Below are positions 18,165-26,948 of a stretch of DNA of 59,202 nt, piece after piece (positions within the stretch are counted from its first letter, which is position 1; every line of letters begins with the position of its first letter). The stretch covers positions 1-59,202 of the forward strand of contig JABJGO010000010.1 in NCBI GenBank assembly GCA_018662225.1, in the 5' to 3' direction. The notes under the pieces are model-generated. The model did not search any database, was not told the origin of the DNA, and was given only the letters and a program-made list of their open reading frames with translations. The stretch is from Rhodospirillales bacterium (GTDB taxonomy: Bacteria > Pseudomonadota > Alphaproteobacteria > Rhodospirillales > Casp-alpha2). A program made the translations under genes and the position numbers.

Positions 18165-19532
18165 ATGACGAACCCTGAAGTCGCAATTTTGATGCTATCC
18201 CTGTTTATCGTGTTGGTGCTGTGCGGGTTTCCCGTGGCCTTCACCCTCCTCGCCATGGGCGTTGGTTTCGGTTATTACGCCTACTTGGATGCGGGCAGCA
18301 TCCAGACCATTGCTGATGCTTTCAGTAACAACATCTTCTATTTGCTGAATCAGAACACTTATTCGGTGATGGAGAACGACACATTGGTCGCCATCCCGCT
18401 GTTCCTGTTCATGGGGTACGTGGTTGAACGCGCCAACATCGTCAACAAGCTTTTCTATTCACTACAGATGGCCGCCCGTAACCTGCCGGGTTCCATGGCC
18501 ATCGCCGCCCTGATCACCTGCGCCGTATTTTCTACAGCCAGTGGCATCGTTGGTGCCGTTGTGACCCTGATGGGTTTGCTGGCCTTCCCGGCCATGGCCA
18601 AGGCAAACTATGACAAAAGCTTCGCATCCGGCGTTATTTGTGCCGGTGGTACGCTGGGCATTCTGATTCCGCCATCCATCATGCTGATCGTTTACGCAGC
18701 CATTGCCGAATTGTCGCCATTGCGCCTCTATGCCGCTGCCATGCTGCCGGGATTGATTCTGGCGGGATCGTACATTATCTACGTGATTATCCGGGTGATG
18801 TTCAATCCATCCATTGCGCCTAAACCGCGCGCCGAGGATGTGCCGCCGAAACGTGTCATCTACTGGAACCTGTTGACGTCGTTCGTACCACTGACGGCCC
18901 TGATCATGCTGGTGCTCGGCTCCATTTTAGGCGGTCTTGCCACACCGGCAGAAGCCGCCGCCATGGGTGCCTTGGGCGGACTGGTTTTGGCCGGCCTTTA
19001 TCGCTCGCTTAGCTGGGGCATGCTAAAAGATTCCGTGTACCTCACCGCCAAGGCCACCGCCATGGTGTGCTGGCTGTTTGTGGGCTCATGGACCTTTGCG
19101 TCTGTGTTCTCATATCTGGGCGGCCACGAAATCATTGAACACTTCATTCTCGGCTTCGAACTGGCCCCGTGGCAGTTCCTGGTTTTGGTACAGCTCATCA
19201 TCTTCCTGCTGGGCTGGCCTTTGGAATGGTCTGAAATCCTGATCATTTTCGTACCAATCTTCCTGCCCATGCTGGATGCGTTTGGTGTGAACCCCTATTT
19301 CTTCGCCATGTTGGTGGCGCTGAACCTGCAAACATCATTCCTGACGCCGCCCATGGCCATGTCGGCCTATTATCTCAAGGGGGTATTAGGTAGCGCCATT
19401 GAACTGATGGATATTTTCAAAGGCATTATGCCCTATCTTGCCATTGTTATCTCGGTCATGGTGCTCATGTATCAGTTCCCCGGCATTGCGTTGTGGTTAC
19501 CCGACGTATTGTTTGGCAAGTACATCCCGTAA
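18165..19532 (+). CDS. dctM: TRAP transporter large permease (DctM)
   Basis: A 455-residue membrane protein with about a dozen hydrophobic segments, the sodium-coupled transport channel of the TRAP system. DctM hallmarks are IPLFLFMGYVVERANI, CAVFSTASGIVGAVVTLMG, GVICAGGTLGILIPPSIML and TPAEAAAMGALGGL. Near the C-terminus LQTSFLTPPMAMSAYYLKG is typical of the large subunit. With dctP and dctQ it makes a complete transporter. An AGGAGG at its end belongs to the next small gene. Confidence 0.95.
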   Translation: MTNPEVAILMLSLFIVLVLCGFPVAFTLLAMGVGFGYYAYLDAGSIQTIADAFSNNIFYLLNQNTYSVMENDTLVAIPLFLFMGYVVERANIVNKLFYSLQMAARNLPGSMAIAALITCAVFSTASGIVGAVVTLMGLLAFPAMAKANYDKSFASGVICAGGTLGILIPPSIMLIVYAAIAELSPLRLYAAAMLPGLILAGSYIIYVIIRVMFNPSIAPKPRAEDVPPKRVIYWNLLTSFVPLTALIMLVLGSILGGLATPAEAAAMGALGGLVLAGLYRSLSWGMLKDSVYLTAKATAMVCWLFVGSWTFASVFSYLGGHEIIEHFILGFELAPWQFLVLVQLIIFLLGWPLEWSEILIIFVPIFLPMLDAFGVNPYFFAMLVALNLQTSFLTPPMAMSAYYLKGVLGSAIELMDIFKGIMPYLAIVISVMVLMYQFPGIALWLPDVLFGKYIP

Positions 19533-19546
19533 GGAGGATAGAAACA

Positions 19547-19744
19547 ATGTCCGCTACAATGGTTGAAAAAATTTCCGGATTATTTGGATCGCTTCTGATA
19601 TCCATCTTCGTGCTCGGCCTGGCTTATAGCATCAGCACCGGCGCTGCCGGATTCTGGGGCGGCCTGCCATTCTGGGTTATCTGTTCCTTTGTTTTGTCAT
19701 TGGTCGCCTTTGATTTCTGGGATACGTGCTTCCGTAAAAAATAA
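19547..19744 (+). CDS. small two-helix membrane protein in the TRAP operon
   Basis: A 65-residue protein preceded by a strong AGGAGG nine bases before the ATG at 19547, only 14 bp after dctM. Two hydrophobic segments are visible, LFGSLLISIFVLGLAYSI and LPFWVICSFVLSLVAFDF, with a basic C-terminal end (CFRKK). I do not recognise a family. Tight placement between dctM and the amidase gene and an excellent ribosome site argue that it is real and made with the transporter. An accessory or stabilising subunit of the TRAP complex is possible. Confidence 0.75.
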   Translation: MSATMVEKISGLFGSLLISIFVLGLAYSISTGAAGFWGGLPFWVICSFVLSLVAFDFWDTCFRKK

Positions 19745-19756
19745 GGGTGCCAAGGC

Positions 19757-21082
19757 ATGAGTTTGATTGAGCTAACCGCTACAGAGGCCGCTGGAAAAAT
19801 ACGCGCTGGCGAAATTTCATCTGAAGAACTGGTTCAGGCTTATCTGGACCGTATCGCCGAGGTCGATGACCAGATCCAAGCCTGGGCATATCTGAACCCT
19901 GCCTACGCCCTTGAACAGGCTCGCCAGCTTGACGATCAACGTCGGACTGGTGCTGCCATGGGGCCACTTCACGGCATTCCTGTGGGCATCAAAGATATTT
20001 TCGATACCAAGCTTATGGCAACGGAAAACGGCACTGTACTGGATTCAGGCCGCGTACCGATGGAAGACAGCAAAGCGGTCAGCCTGCTACGCGAGGCCGG
20101 CGCCGTCATTATGGGCAAGACCGTGACGGCTGAGTTAGCCTTTCTTGGCCCCGGCAAGACCCGCAACCCGCACAACCCGGAACACACGCCCGGCGGGTCA
20201 TCCAGCGGTTCAGCCGCCGCCGTGGCAGCCTTCATGGTGCCGCTGGCGATCGGCACACAAACAGGCGGGTCCATCATTCGACCCGCTTCATTCTGTGGTG
20301 TCATGGGGTTCAAGCCGACATATGGATTAATCCCACGCACTGGTGTTTTGAACGCCTCTCCGCCATTGGATACGATTGGTACGTACGCCCGCAGCCTCGA
20401 AGACATAGCCCTGATTACAGAAGTTCTTATGGCCTATGATGCTGGCGATAAAGCATCGCGGATTCAGGCGTCTCCAGCACTGAGTGAGTGCTTAACGACT
20501 GAGTCCCCAATGACGCCAATCATTGGGTTCGCCAAAACGTCTGTGTGGGATCAGGCTGACGAAACAACGCAAGAAGCCTTTGAAGAACTGGCAGATATGT
20601 TGGGCGATGATTGCCGCGAAGTTCCCCTGTCAGAACCCTTTGATCACTTGGCGGCCATGCACAAGAACATCATGGCTGCTGACTTGGCAAAAAATTACGC
20701 GCCCTACCACGAACGTGGCAAAGACCAACTATCCGATATCCTGTGCAACATGATCGAATTTGGCCAGACAGTAAGCGCCATAGATTACAACACCGCCATT
20801 GATGGTCAGGCCCTATTGAACAGGGGCCTTGATATGGTGTTTGAGCATTATGATATCATCATCACGCCCGCTGCCCCCGGTGAAGCGCCTCACGGTCTGG
20901 ACTCCACTGGCAATTCGGCGTTCAACACGCTCGCCACTTATTGTGGCGTACCGGCGATCACCCTGCCCCTTATGGAAGGCCCAAACGGCCTGCCACTGGG
21001 TGTCCAGGTTATTGGGCCACGCGGGGATGATGCGCGGCTATTGCGCAATGCTCGGTGGTTGATGCAGCGGGTGATGGGCTAG
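19757..21082 (+). CDS. amidase signature family hydrolase (GatA-like amidase)
   Basis: 441 residues. The Ser-cis-Ser-Lys triad of the amidase signature family is present: Lys79 in PVGIKDIFDT, a cis-Ser at about 148 in PGGSSSGSAAAVA and Ser172 in GTQTGGSIIRPAS. It is shorter than GatA, and no gatB or gatC lies nearby, so a catabolic amidase is more likely than a tRNA amidotransferase subunit. It follows the small membrane protein gene by 12 bp and ends the TRAP operon. The imported compound may therefore carry an amide bond; this is inference from context. Confidence 0.9.
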   Translation: MSLIELTATEAAGKIRAGEISSEELVQAYLDRIAEVDDQIQAWAYLNPAYALEQARQLDDQRRTGAAMGPLHGIPVGIKDIFDTKLMATENGTVLDSGRVPMEDSKAVSLLREAGAVIMGKTVTAELAFLGPGKTRNPHNPEHTPGGSSSGSAAAVAAFMVPLAIGTQTGGSIIRPASFCGVMGFKPTYGLIPRTGVLNASPPLDTIGTYARSLEDIALITEVLMAYDAGDKASRIQASPALSECLTTESPMTPIIGFAKTSVWDQADETTQEAFEELADMLGDDCREVPLSEPFDHLAAMHKNIMAADLAKNYAPYHERGKDQLSDILCNMIEFGQTVSAIDYNTAIDGQALLNRGLDMVFEHYDIIITPAAPGEAPHGLDSTGNSAFNTLATYCGVPAITLPLMEGPNGLPLGVQVIGPRGDDARLLRNARWLMQRVMG

Positions 21083-21085
21083 AAT

Positions 21086-21862
21086 CTAGCTGTCTTGTTT
21101 CAATAAAAAATCACGCAACGGCGGTGCCACGCGCTCCGGGCCTTCGATCAGGATCGAATGCTTGATACCGTCCAGTATGACCAACTCCGCATCGGGCAAC
21201 TCATTCGCCATGAACTCATTGTGACGCGGGCTACACGCACCATCCAGTTCACCCGTCAGCACGAGACACGGACAATTTATTTCGTGCAACCACGGGGCCA
21301 TTTCGGTTTTGGCATAGATATGAAAGACGCTTAGGAACACATCGTCCGGCGTTGTGTTCACCTGTTCGATACGGGCTTCAATCAGATCGGGTCGGGCTTC
21401 GATAAAGTCATCGGTATACCAGCGCGCAACCAACGTGCTGAGCACCGGCACGATGCCCTTTTCTTCCATAGCCGAAATCACGCCCTGCAACTTGGCACGG
21501 TCTTCTTCGGTGCGCCCCGCCGCCGTGCTCAGCAACCCGACACTGAGTATCCGGTCAGGGTATTTGTGCGCATAGGCCGGCCCAATCATGCCGCCCAAAG
21601 AGTGGCCAATCACATGAATTTTCTCATGACCCAGTTTGGCGCGCAAAGCTTCCAGATCTTCAACCAACTGATCCAGCGTATAGGGTACTGGCGGGATCGG
21701 GCTTTCGCCGTGGCCCCGCAAATCGTAACTCACACAGGTGAAATGATCGCGCAAGGCCGGGATGATACCGTCCCACGTAATCTTGCGTGATCCGATACCA
21801 TGCACCATGTAAAGCGCTGGGCCATCACCTTCAATCCGGTATGAGACGTCGATAGCAGACAT
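21086..21862 (-). CDS. alpha/beta-fold hydrolase (enol-lactonase or ester-hydrolase-like)
   Basis: 258 residues of the alpha/beta hydrolase fold. The nucleophile elbow is VIGHSLGGMIG with Ser88. The acid is probably Asp in TGELDGACSP and the base is His in DGIKHSILIEGPERV. The HGIGS oxyanion segment is at 21-25. The architecture resembles 3-oxoadipate enol-lactonase (PcaD) and meta-cleavage-product hydrolases, but the substrate is not determined. It is convergent with the amidase gene (3 bp apart) and follows the tautomerase gene by 3 bp on the same strand. Confidence 0.88.
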   Translation of the reverse strand: MSAIDVSYRIEGDGPALYMVHGIGSRKITWDGIIPALRDHFTCVSYDLRGHGESPIPPVPYTLDQLVEDLEALRAKLGHEKIHVIGHSLGGMIGPAYAHKYPDRILSVGLLSTAAGRTEEDRAKLQGVISAMEEKGIVPVLSTLVARWYTDDFIEARPDLIEARIEQVNTTPDDVFLSVFHIYAKTEMAPWLHEINCPCLVLTGELDGACSPRHNEFMANELPDAELVILDGIKHSILIEGPERVAPPLRDFLLKQDS

Positions 21863-21865
21863 GAG

Positions 21866-22060
21866 CTAATCCGGGTATTTATCAATGGCGTTCATGCCGC
21901 CAATGCCCACATCTTCTTTTTCAAACTCGTTGATAAAGATGTAGATACCGTCCGGCTTACCGCCCACAGCTCGCACATAACCTTCGGTCAGCTCTTTAAC
22001 CAGGGCTCTTTTCTGATCACGGGTTTTCCCGGTCAGCATTTCTACGTGGATTGAAGGCAA
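21866..22060 (-). CDS. 4-oxalocrotonate tautomerase family protein
   Basis: A 64-residue protein, the usual length of small tautomerases. After Met removal it begins with Pro, the catalytic base of the family (PSIHVEMLTGKTRDQKRAL). The remainder matches the beta-alpha-beta fold (TEGYVRAVG, DGIYIFINEFEKED). It would interconvert enol and keto forms of an unsaturated oxo-acid intermediate. Spacing is 3 bp to the hydrolase gene and 21 bp from the monooxygenase gene, so all three form one operon. Confidence 0.9.
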   Translation of the reverse strand: MPSIHVEMLTGKTRDQKRALVKELTEGYVRAVGGKPDGIYIFINEFEKEDVGIGGMNAIDKYPD

Positions 22061-22081
22061 TTCTATTCTCCTTAAGCGTGG

Positions 22082-23119
22082 TTATCGTGCAGACTGCCGC
22101 ACGATCGTAGGTTGAAAGTGAGGCATAACGTCACGGGCAAACCGTTCCATGGCTTCCAGCGTCTCGGCCTGTTCCTCACCGATATTAAAATTCAGGATGA
22201 CTTCGTCAATGCCGATCTCATCGAAAAATGCCAATCGTTCAACCATTTCGTCCGCCGTGCAGATCAGCAAATTTTGTTCCAACGCCTCAATCGTCTGTTC
22301 ACGCGGCAAGGCTTCAATACAGCCATTTTTAACGACGCCAGGGCCGGTAAACACATTGTCGAAGCGTTGATAGTAATCATAGGCCAGTTCCAGCTTCTTA
22401 CGTGCATCCGCCTCATCCCGGGCACAATAGCCAACCCGTGATGACAGGATGCGAAGCCCTTCACCCGCCGCGCCCATTTCCGCCTTGGCATTCTTGTGCG
22501 CCATAATCTGCTTTTTGAAAACCTCAGGCGTGGCAGACAGTGGCGTGGTCTGGATACTGAAGCCGCGCTTGGTGCAGGCCGCAATAGCCGGTTCCACCAG
22601 CGCCGCGATCATAATCGGTAATTCGCGCACGGGCCGCGGCATGATGGTTAAGGATTCGAAATTATAATACTTGCCCGACCATGAAACCTCTTCTTCGCTC
22701 AGCAATGCCAGCAACAGGTTCAGGGACTCGTCAAACTTCTCGCGGGTATCTTCAATGGGTACGCCCATGCGGGCAGTTTCATAGGCAAAGGCTCCACGCC
22801 CGACACCCAGGATCAGACGCTCATCGGTCAGAATATCCGCCTGTACAAGTTCACCGGCAAGAATACGCATGTCATGCAATGGCAAGACCACAACCGACGT
22901 GGTGATTTCAACATGCTCCGTCACAGAGGCTACTTTAACCGCCATCTGTAACGGCGACGGCGTGATCAGCACATTGATCAAATGGTGTTCAGGCACCGTA
23001 ACGCCACGATACCCCAGCTTGTCGGCCAAAATCGCCTGCTCCACCATATCGGCATAGAGCCGTTTTCCGCCATAAGTGGGGTCCGGGTAGTAACTGGACA
23101 GGAAATGGTTGAAGTCCAT
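22082..23119 (-). CDS. luciferase-like (LLM class) flavin-dependent monooxygenase
   Basis: 345 residues of the bacterial luciferase fold, a TIM barrel that uses reduced FMN from a separate reductase. Family features are LADKLGYRGVTVPEHH, VEITTSVVVLPLHD and LILGVGRGAFAYETARMG. It is the promoter-proximal gene of the monooxygenase-tautomerase-hydrolase unit. In known pathways such enzymes open or oxygenate rings, often heterocyclic, before tautomerase and hydrolase steps. No flavin reductase gene is adjacent. The gene is divergent from a LysR regulator. Confidence 0.9.
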   Translation of the reverse strand: MDFNHFLSSYYPDPTYGGKRLYADMVEQAILADKLGYRGVTVPEHHLINVLITPSPLQMAVKVASVTEHVEITTSVVVLPLHDMRILAGELVQADILTDERLILGVGRGAFAYETARMGVPIEDTREKFDESLNLLLALLSEEEVSWSGKYYNFESLTIMPRPVRELPIMIAALVEPAIAACTKRGFSIQTTPLSATPEVFKKQIMAHKNAKAEMGAAGEGLRILSSRVGYCARDEADARKKLELAYDYYQRFDNVFTGPGVVKNGCIEALPREQTIEALEQNLLICTADEMVERLAFFDEIGIDEVILNFNIGEEQAETLEAMERFARDVMPHFQPTIVRQSAR

Positions 23120-23169
23120 GTATGTAATCTCTCAAAGAATTGGCTCAATGAAAGGCATAGTGACATAAA

Positions 23170-23197
23170 TTGACTCCATTAAAAAATGAATTATATT
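23170..23197 (+). promoter_or_regulatory. predicted sigma-70 promoter of the LysR gene
   Basis: TTGACT at 23170-23175 and TATATT at 23192-23197 are separated by 16 bp, a good match to the housekeeping consensus. Transcription would start near the AATTATT/AATAATT dyad at 23201-23218, about 40 bp before the LysR ATG. Confidence 0.55.
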
Positions 23198-23200
23198 GCT

Positions 23201-23218
23201 AATTATTGTCGAATAATT
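23201..23218. promoter_or_regulatory. 18-bp dyad upstream of the LysR gene
   Basis: AATTATT-GTCG-AATAATT is a perfect 7-bp inverted repeat with a 4-nt spacer in the LysR/monooxygenase divergent gap. It is AT-rich and holds a T-N11-A arrangement, so it could be the LysR recognition site. It lies just downstream of the predicted LysR promoter, as expected for autorepression. Confidence 0.45.
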
Positions 23219-23240
23219 CGATGATACAGAGAGTGAAGTA

Positions 23241-24104
23241 ATGCAACTGGCCGCTATCGAAACGTTTCTCACCATCATTGAAGTTGGCTCGTTGAGCCGC
23301 GCAGCAGAGCGGTTGAACGTCACGCAATCCACTGTGAATGCGAGACTTACAGGGTTGGAAAATACGTTGGGTCAGAAATTGTTTACCCGCCGAAAATCGG
23401 GTGCCGAACTGACCTATGCCGGATTCAGCTTTCAGCGCCACGCCCAGTTGATGAGTGATGTATGGAGCTTGGCACAGCGAGAATCCTCACTGCCACCAGA
23501 CACCACGAGTGTGTGCAATATCGGATGCCATTTCGATATGTGGACTGGATTAGGTAAGAAACTCATGGATTCCATCACAACAACACACCCTGACGTGGCG
23601 CTTTCCGCATGGCCAGGCGAGCAGCGAGATTTGGATCACTGGTTAGACATCGGTCTTGTAGATGCTGCGATCTGTTTCTCGCCCACTGTCCATGACACGA
23701 CCACAGCATACCCTATTATGGATGACGAGTTAGTATTGGTGTCCAGTTTGTCATATGGCGAGGATTACGTCGCCCACATGCAGGATGTAACATTTGTATA
23801 TGCTGATAACGGTGAGGAGTTTCGACGACTGTACGCCGCCACATTTCCTGACCGAAGCAACCCGGCAATTACATTTGGCTGTGCCGAGTGGGCGCTGGAA
23901 CATATACGCACTATAGGCGGTGCCGCATACATGCCCCGCCGGTTAGTGCCCGACGAAGCCTTTTTATCAATGATCGAGACTGCGCCAGTCTTTCATCGCG
24001 CCGCCACACTGGTGGTTAATGATCGCATGGCCACAGAGTGGTCATGGCTGCCATCCATTCTGGAAACGGTGCAGTCTGCCGCTAGGTATTCTCCAGCGGA
24101 TTAA
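23241..24104 (+). CDS. LysR-family transcriptional regulator
   Basis: 287 residues. The N-terminal winged helix-turn-helix is typical: FLTIIEVGSLSRAAERLNVT followed by QSTVNARLTGLENTLG and LFTRR. The rest is a LysR effector-binding domain. It is transcribed divergently from the monooxygenase-tautomerase-hydrolase genes, the usual layout of a LysR regulator and its target. The inducer is unknown and is presumably an intermediate of the pathway. The 3' end overlaps the convergent xerD gene by 23 bp. Confidence 0.93.
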   Translation: MQLAAIETFLTIIEVGSLSRAAERLNVTQSTVNARLTGLENTLGQKLFTRRKSGAELTYAGFSFQRHAQLMSDVWSLAQRESSLPPDTTSVCNIGCHFDMWTGLGKKLMDSITTTHPDVALSAWPGEQRDLDHWLDIGLVDAAICFSPTVHDTTTAYPIMDDELVLVSSLSYGEDYVAHMQDVTFVYADNGEEFRRLYAATFPDRSNPAITFGCAEWALEHIRTIGGAAYMPRRLVPDEAFLSMIETAPVFHRAATLVVNDRMATEWSWLPSILETVQSAARYSPAD

Positions 24105-25056
24105 TGGATGCTAGCGGATGGGCCGACTCGACCAGTGACTTTAACCTCTCATCCAGCACATGGGTATAGATTTGCGTGGTGGAGACGTCAGAGTGCCCCA
24201 GCATTTGCTGTAAGGACCTCAAGTCCGCGCCGTGCGCCAGCATGTGGCTGGCGAATGAATGGCGTAGCACGTGAGGCGATACCCGGCGTGGATCAATCCC
24301 GGCCAAGGCCGCCAGCTCTTTCATCAACTGGCCAAACCGGGCGCGGGTGAGATAGCCGTCTTTACTGCGCGAGGGGAACAGGAAGTTGCTGGCTGGCCCC
24401 GTGCGGCCTTTGGGCAAGAACCCTTCGCGAATATCTCGGTAAGCCTCCATCGCATCCATGGCTGGCTCGCTCAACGGTACCATTCGCTCCTTGCCGCCCT
24501 TGCCGCGTACAATCAACATGCGCCCGTCACCGGTAACAGCAGACAACGGCAGACCCACCAGTTCCGTGACCCGCAAGCCGGTGGCGTACAGAATTTCCAA
24601 CAATGCCACCAACCTGAGGCCTTCACGTCCACCGAAATTCTCGGCGGCAACCAATAATGCCTCCACGTCTTCTTCGCTCAGGTATTTGGGCAGGCTCTTG
24701 CCGATCACCGGACTGTCCACCGCATCGACGGGATTGTCTGTGCGCACCCCATCGGCGAACAGGAAACGGAAAAACATGCGGATGGATGACAGGTGCCGCG
24801 CCGCCGTTCGAGGCGACATACCACGAGACGACAGCTCTTTCATATACCCCTTGATCAGTCGGGTGTCGGCATCTTCCGGCAACTTGCGCCGGGCGGTGGC
24901 GAAATCAGCGAAGCCCACAAGATCACGCTCATAGGATTCAATGGTATTGGCGCTGGCGTTACGCTCAACCATTAGCATTTCAAGGTAGGATTCAATCCAG
25001 CGACGAGCCGGATCCCGGCGCGGCCGGGCCGCGCTGTCAGCCGGTGCCCGGCTCAC
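24082..25056 (-). CDS. xerD: tyrosine recombinase XerD
   Basis: 324 residues, near the normal XerD length. With XerC it resolves chromosome dimers at dif. All catalytic residues are visible: Arg162 (ATGLRVTELV), Lys186 (VRGKGGKERMV), His262 and Arg265 (HVLRHSFASHML), His288 (LGHSD) and the nucleophile Tyr297 (TQIYTHV). An N-terminal SAM-like core-binding domain covers about residues 18-105. The start overlaps the stop of the upstream 631-residue gene by 4 bp. It sits among housekeeping genes, not beside a mobile element, which favours XerD over a phage integrase. Confidence 0.95.
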   Translation of the reverse strand: MSRAPADSAARPRRDPARRWIESYLEMLMVERNASANTIESYERDLVGFADFATARRKLPEDADTRLIKGYMKELSSRGMSPRTAARHLSSIRMFFRFLFADGVRTDNPVDAVDSPVIGKSLPKYLSEEDVEALLVAAENFGGREGLRLVALLEILYATGLRVTELVGLPLSAVTGDGRMLIVRGKGGKERMVPLSEPAMDAMEAYRDIREGFLPKGRTGPASNFLFPSRSKDGYLTRARFGQLMKELAALAGIDPRRVSPHVLRHSFASHMLAHGADLRSLQQMLGHSDVSTTQIYTHVLDERLKSLVESAHPLASINPLENT

Positions 25057-26948
25057 AACCCACCTGCGATAGCCGCCTCGATAGCCAGTGTGCGGGCCTC
25101 TTCATACAGCCCGGTTGCACTCAGGCTACGGATCACGTGTCCCATGGTAATGGAATCCACCATACCGGGGCCGCCTTGACCAAGGATCAGCGATGCCAGT
25201 AACACGGTTTCACCCACGCGGCCGCCATTGGCAGACGCCGCTAACCGGTACCACAAGGCGGGATCGATCAATGTCATACCATTGTCGCTATCTTCAAACC
25301 CCAGACTTTCCCATGATTGCGGGTCCACAGGTTCGCCCAGATTATCCAGCAGAGAGAACAACAGGGCGACACGTTGTCGCCAGTTTTCCTCTGTGCCCAT
25401 AGCATTCAACCAATCCGGCATCCCGACCTGGGATGGCAATTCATCATTGCCAAGGCTGGCCAGTCTAACCACAGGAACGAGCGAGGTCAGCGCCGTCATG
25501 GCAGCGTCTGAACGCAAAGCGTTAAGCTCCAGCATTTGTAGCCAACCACGCGCGGCGCCTGCGTTGCCGGTCAGCACGAATGCCCGCACGGCATCACCGG
25601 CGAACCAAATCAGATCGGACCGTGGAGCCACACTGGCAATAATGTTTAAATATGCATCCGCCGTAGAGGCGTAAAGATCATCGCGCCGGGCGATCTCCAA
25701 CGCCAGTGCGGCGGCTTCCGCCTTGGCACCGGGTACAGTCTGTTTTTGCGCAGCCTGGAAAAGCAAGGCGCGCGCCATGGGCCCGTTCAGGTTTCCCGCT
25801 GTGCTGATCGGGCTTTCCATTTCGCCCTGGGTAAAGGGCACGCTCGCATACAAATTGCGATGATCACTGACAGGTAGCGCCGCCGATGCAGCAGCCATTT
25901 CACCGGCCGCCAACCGGGTGCCGATATCCATATCCCGATTGGTGGCAATAGCCGCCAGAATAACCGGGGACGGAATTTCAATAGCGTCTTCGGCGAGCCG
26001 TGCATTACTGGCACGCAAAACTGCCATATTCAAAGGTGATTGGCTTTTCAGTGAATTCAGCATTGGAATTTCACCGCGAATCATGGAATCAAGCATCATC
26101 AGAAGCTCGTCTTCCTCAGCCCCCAATTCACGCATGAGCGCCAGACTCAGATCGGCCTCGGCTGTAGCCCCCGCCAGCACCTGACAGAAAATAAACAGTT
26201 TTTGCCAGTAATCATTGGCGCCTTCGGCAACCACGCTGCTTGCCGCACCACAGGCTTCCACAAAGCGGCCGGCATTTAACGCCACATCCGATTCAACCCG
26301 AAGCAACCGTTCGTTCGCATTTCGCCCAGGGGTTACAGCCAGCAAATCACGCGCTGCGGCGACCTCGCCCATAGCGGACAGAACTTCAAGCCGTCTAGCG
26401 ATGAAGTCGCCATTGCCCGATGCATTATCCGGCAATGCAGCCTCGCTGATCAACAATCGACGCATAACCCGGCGCAATGCTGGCGATGTGGTGCCAACTG
26501 GCAGGCGGGCCATCAAATCGTCGACGATCTCGAACCGGGTTCCCCGCCAAACGGTATAGGGAAGGCCACCCTGCTCTTCAGTCAGCAACCCAATGGAATC
26601 CGATGATACGGTTGTCAGTTCATCGACCTCAATGGAGCTATCACCCAGCCCGATGCTACCCACGGGTTGATCTTCGGGGGCCCACTTGTCGGTGCCGGTT
26701 CCTGATGGCATCGTCAGGTCAATTTTACCTTCAACCGCTTCCAGTGATTGGGGAACCATAGGCTCAGGCACCACAAGGTCCTGCTCTGGCACCTGTAATT
26801 GTATCTGTGGTTGCTCCACAGGAACAGCTTCCGGCTCAATCAGCACGGTTTGTGCGTGAACACCCTTGGTCATGGCCATGCTCATGGTCACGACAGCAAC
26901 GACTATAGTCGCTACCGCAGCGAGGGCCCTAGCCCGGGAAATTATCAT
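25053..26948 (-). CDS. exported hypothetical protein, 631 residues, helical-repeat rich
   Basis: I do not recognise a family. The N-terminus is a signal peptide or membrane anchor (ALAAVATIVVAVVTMSMAM, probable cleavage after VHAQ). A proline- and acid-rich low-complexity stretch covers about residues 37-75. The remaining 500 residues are Ala- and Leu-rich with a periodicity that suggests tandem helical hairpins (TPR- or HEAT-like), for example AALALEIARRDDLYASTADAY. It overlaps a 60-residue membrane protein gene by 20 bp upstream and xerD by 4 bp downstream, so all three are translationally coupled. Location should be periplasm; partner proteins are unknown. Confidence 0.75.
   Translation of the reverse strand: MIISRARALAAVATIVVAVVTMSMAMTKGVHAQTVLIEPEAVPVEQPQIQLQVPEQDLVVPEPMVPQSLEAVEGKIDLTMPSGTGTDKWAPEDQPVGSIGLGDSSIEVDELTTVSSDSIGLLTEEQGGLPYTVWRGTRFEIVDDLMARLPVGTTSPALRRVMRRLLISEAALPDNASGNGDFIARRLEVLSAMGEVAAARDLLAVTPGRNANERLLRVESDVALNAGRFVEACGAASSVVAEGANDYWQKLFIFCQVLAGATAEADLSLALMRELGAEEDELLMMLDSMIRGEIPMLNSLKSQSPLNMAVLRASNARLAEDAIEIPSPVILAAIATNRDMDIGTRLAAGEMAAASAALPVSDHRNLYASVPFTQGEMESPISTAGNLNGPMARALLFQAAQKQTVPGAKAEAAALALEIARRDDLYASTADAYLNIIASVAPRSDLIWFAGDAVRAFVLTGNAGAARGWLQMLELNALRSDAAMTALTSLVPVVRLASLGNDELPSQVGMPDWLNAMGTEENWRQRVALLFSLLDNLGEPVDPQSWESLGFEDSDNGMTLIDPALWYRLAASANGGRVGETVLLASLILGQGGPGMVDSITMGHVIRSLSATGLYEEARTLAIEAAIAGGL

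Noticed and set aside
24082-25056. XerD as a phage or island integrase
   Set aside because: All neighbours are housekeeping genes, the length and motifs fit XerD, and no attachment repeats or cargo are beside it.
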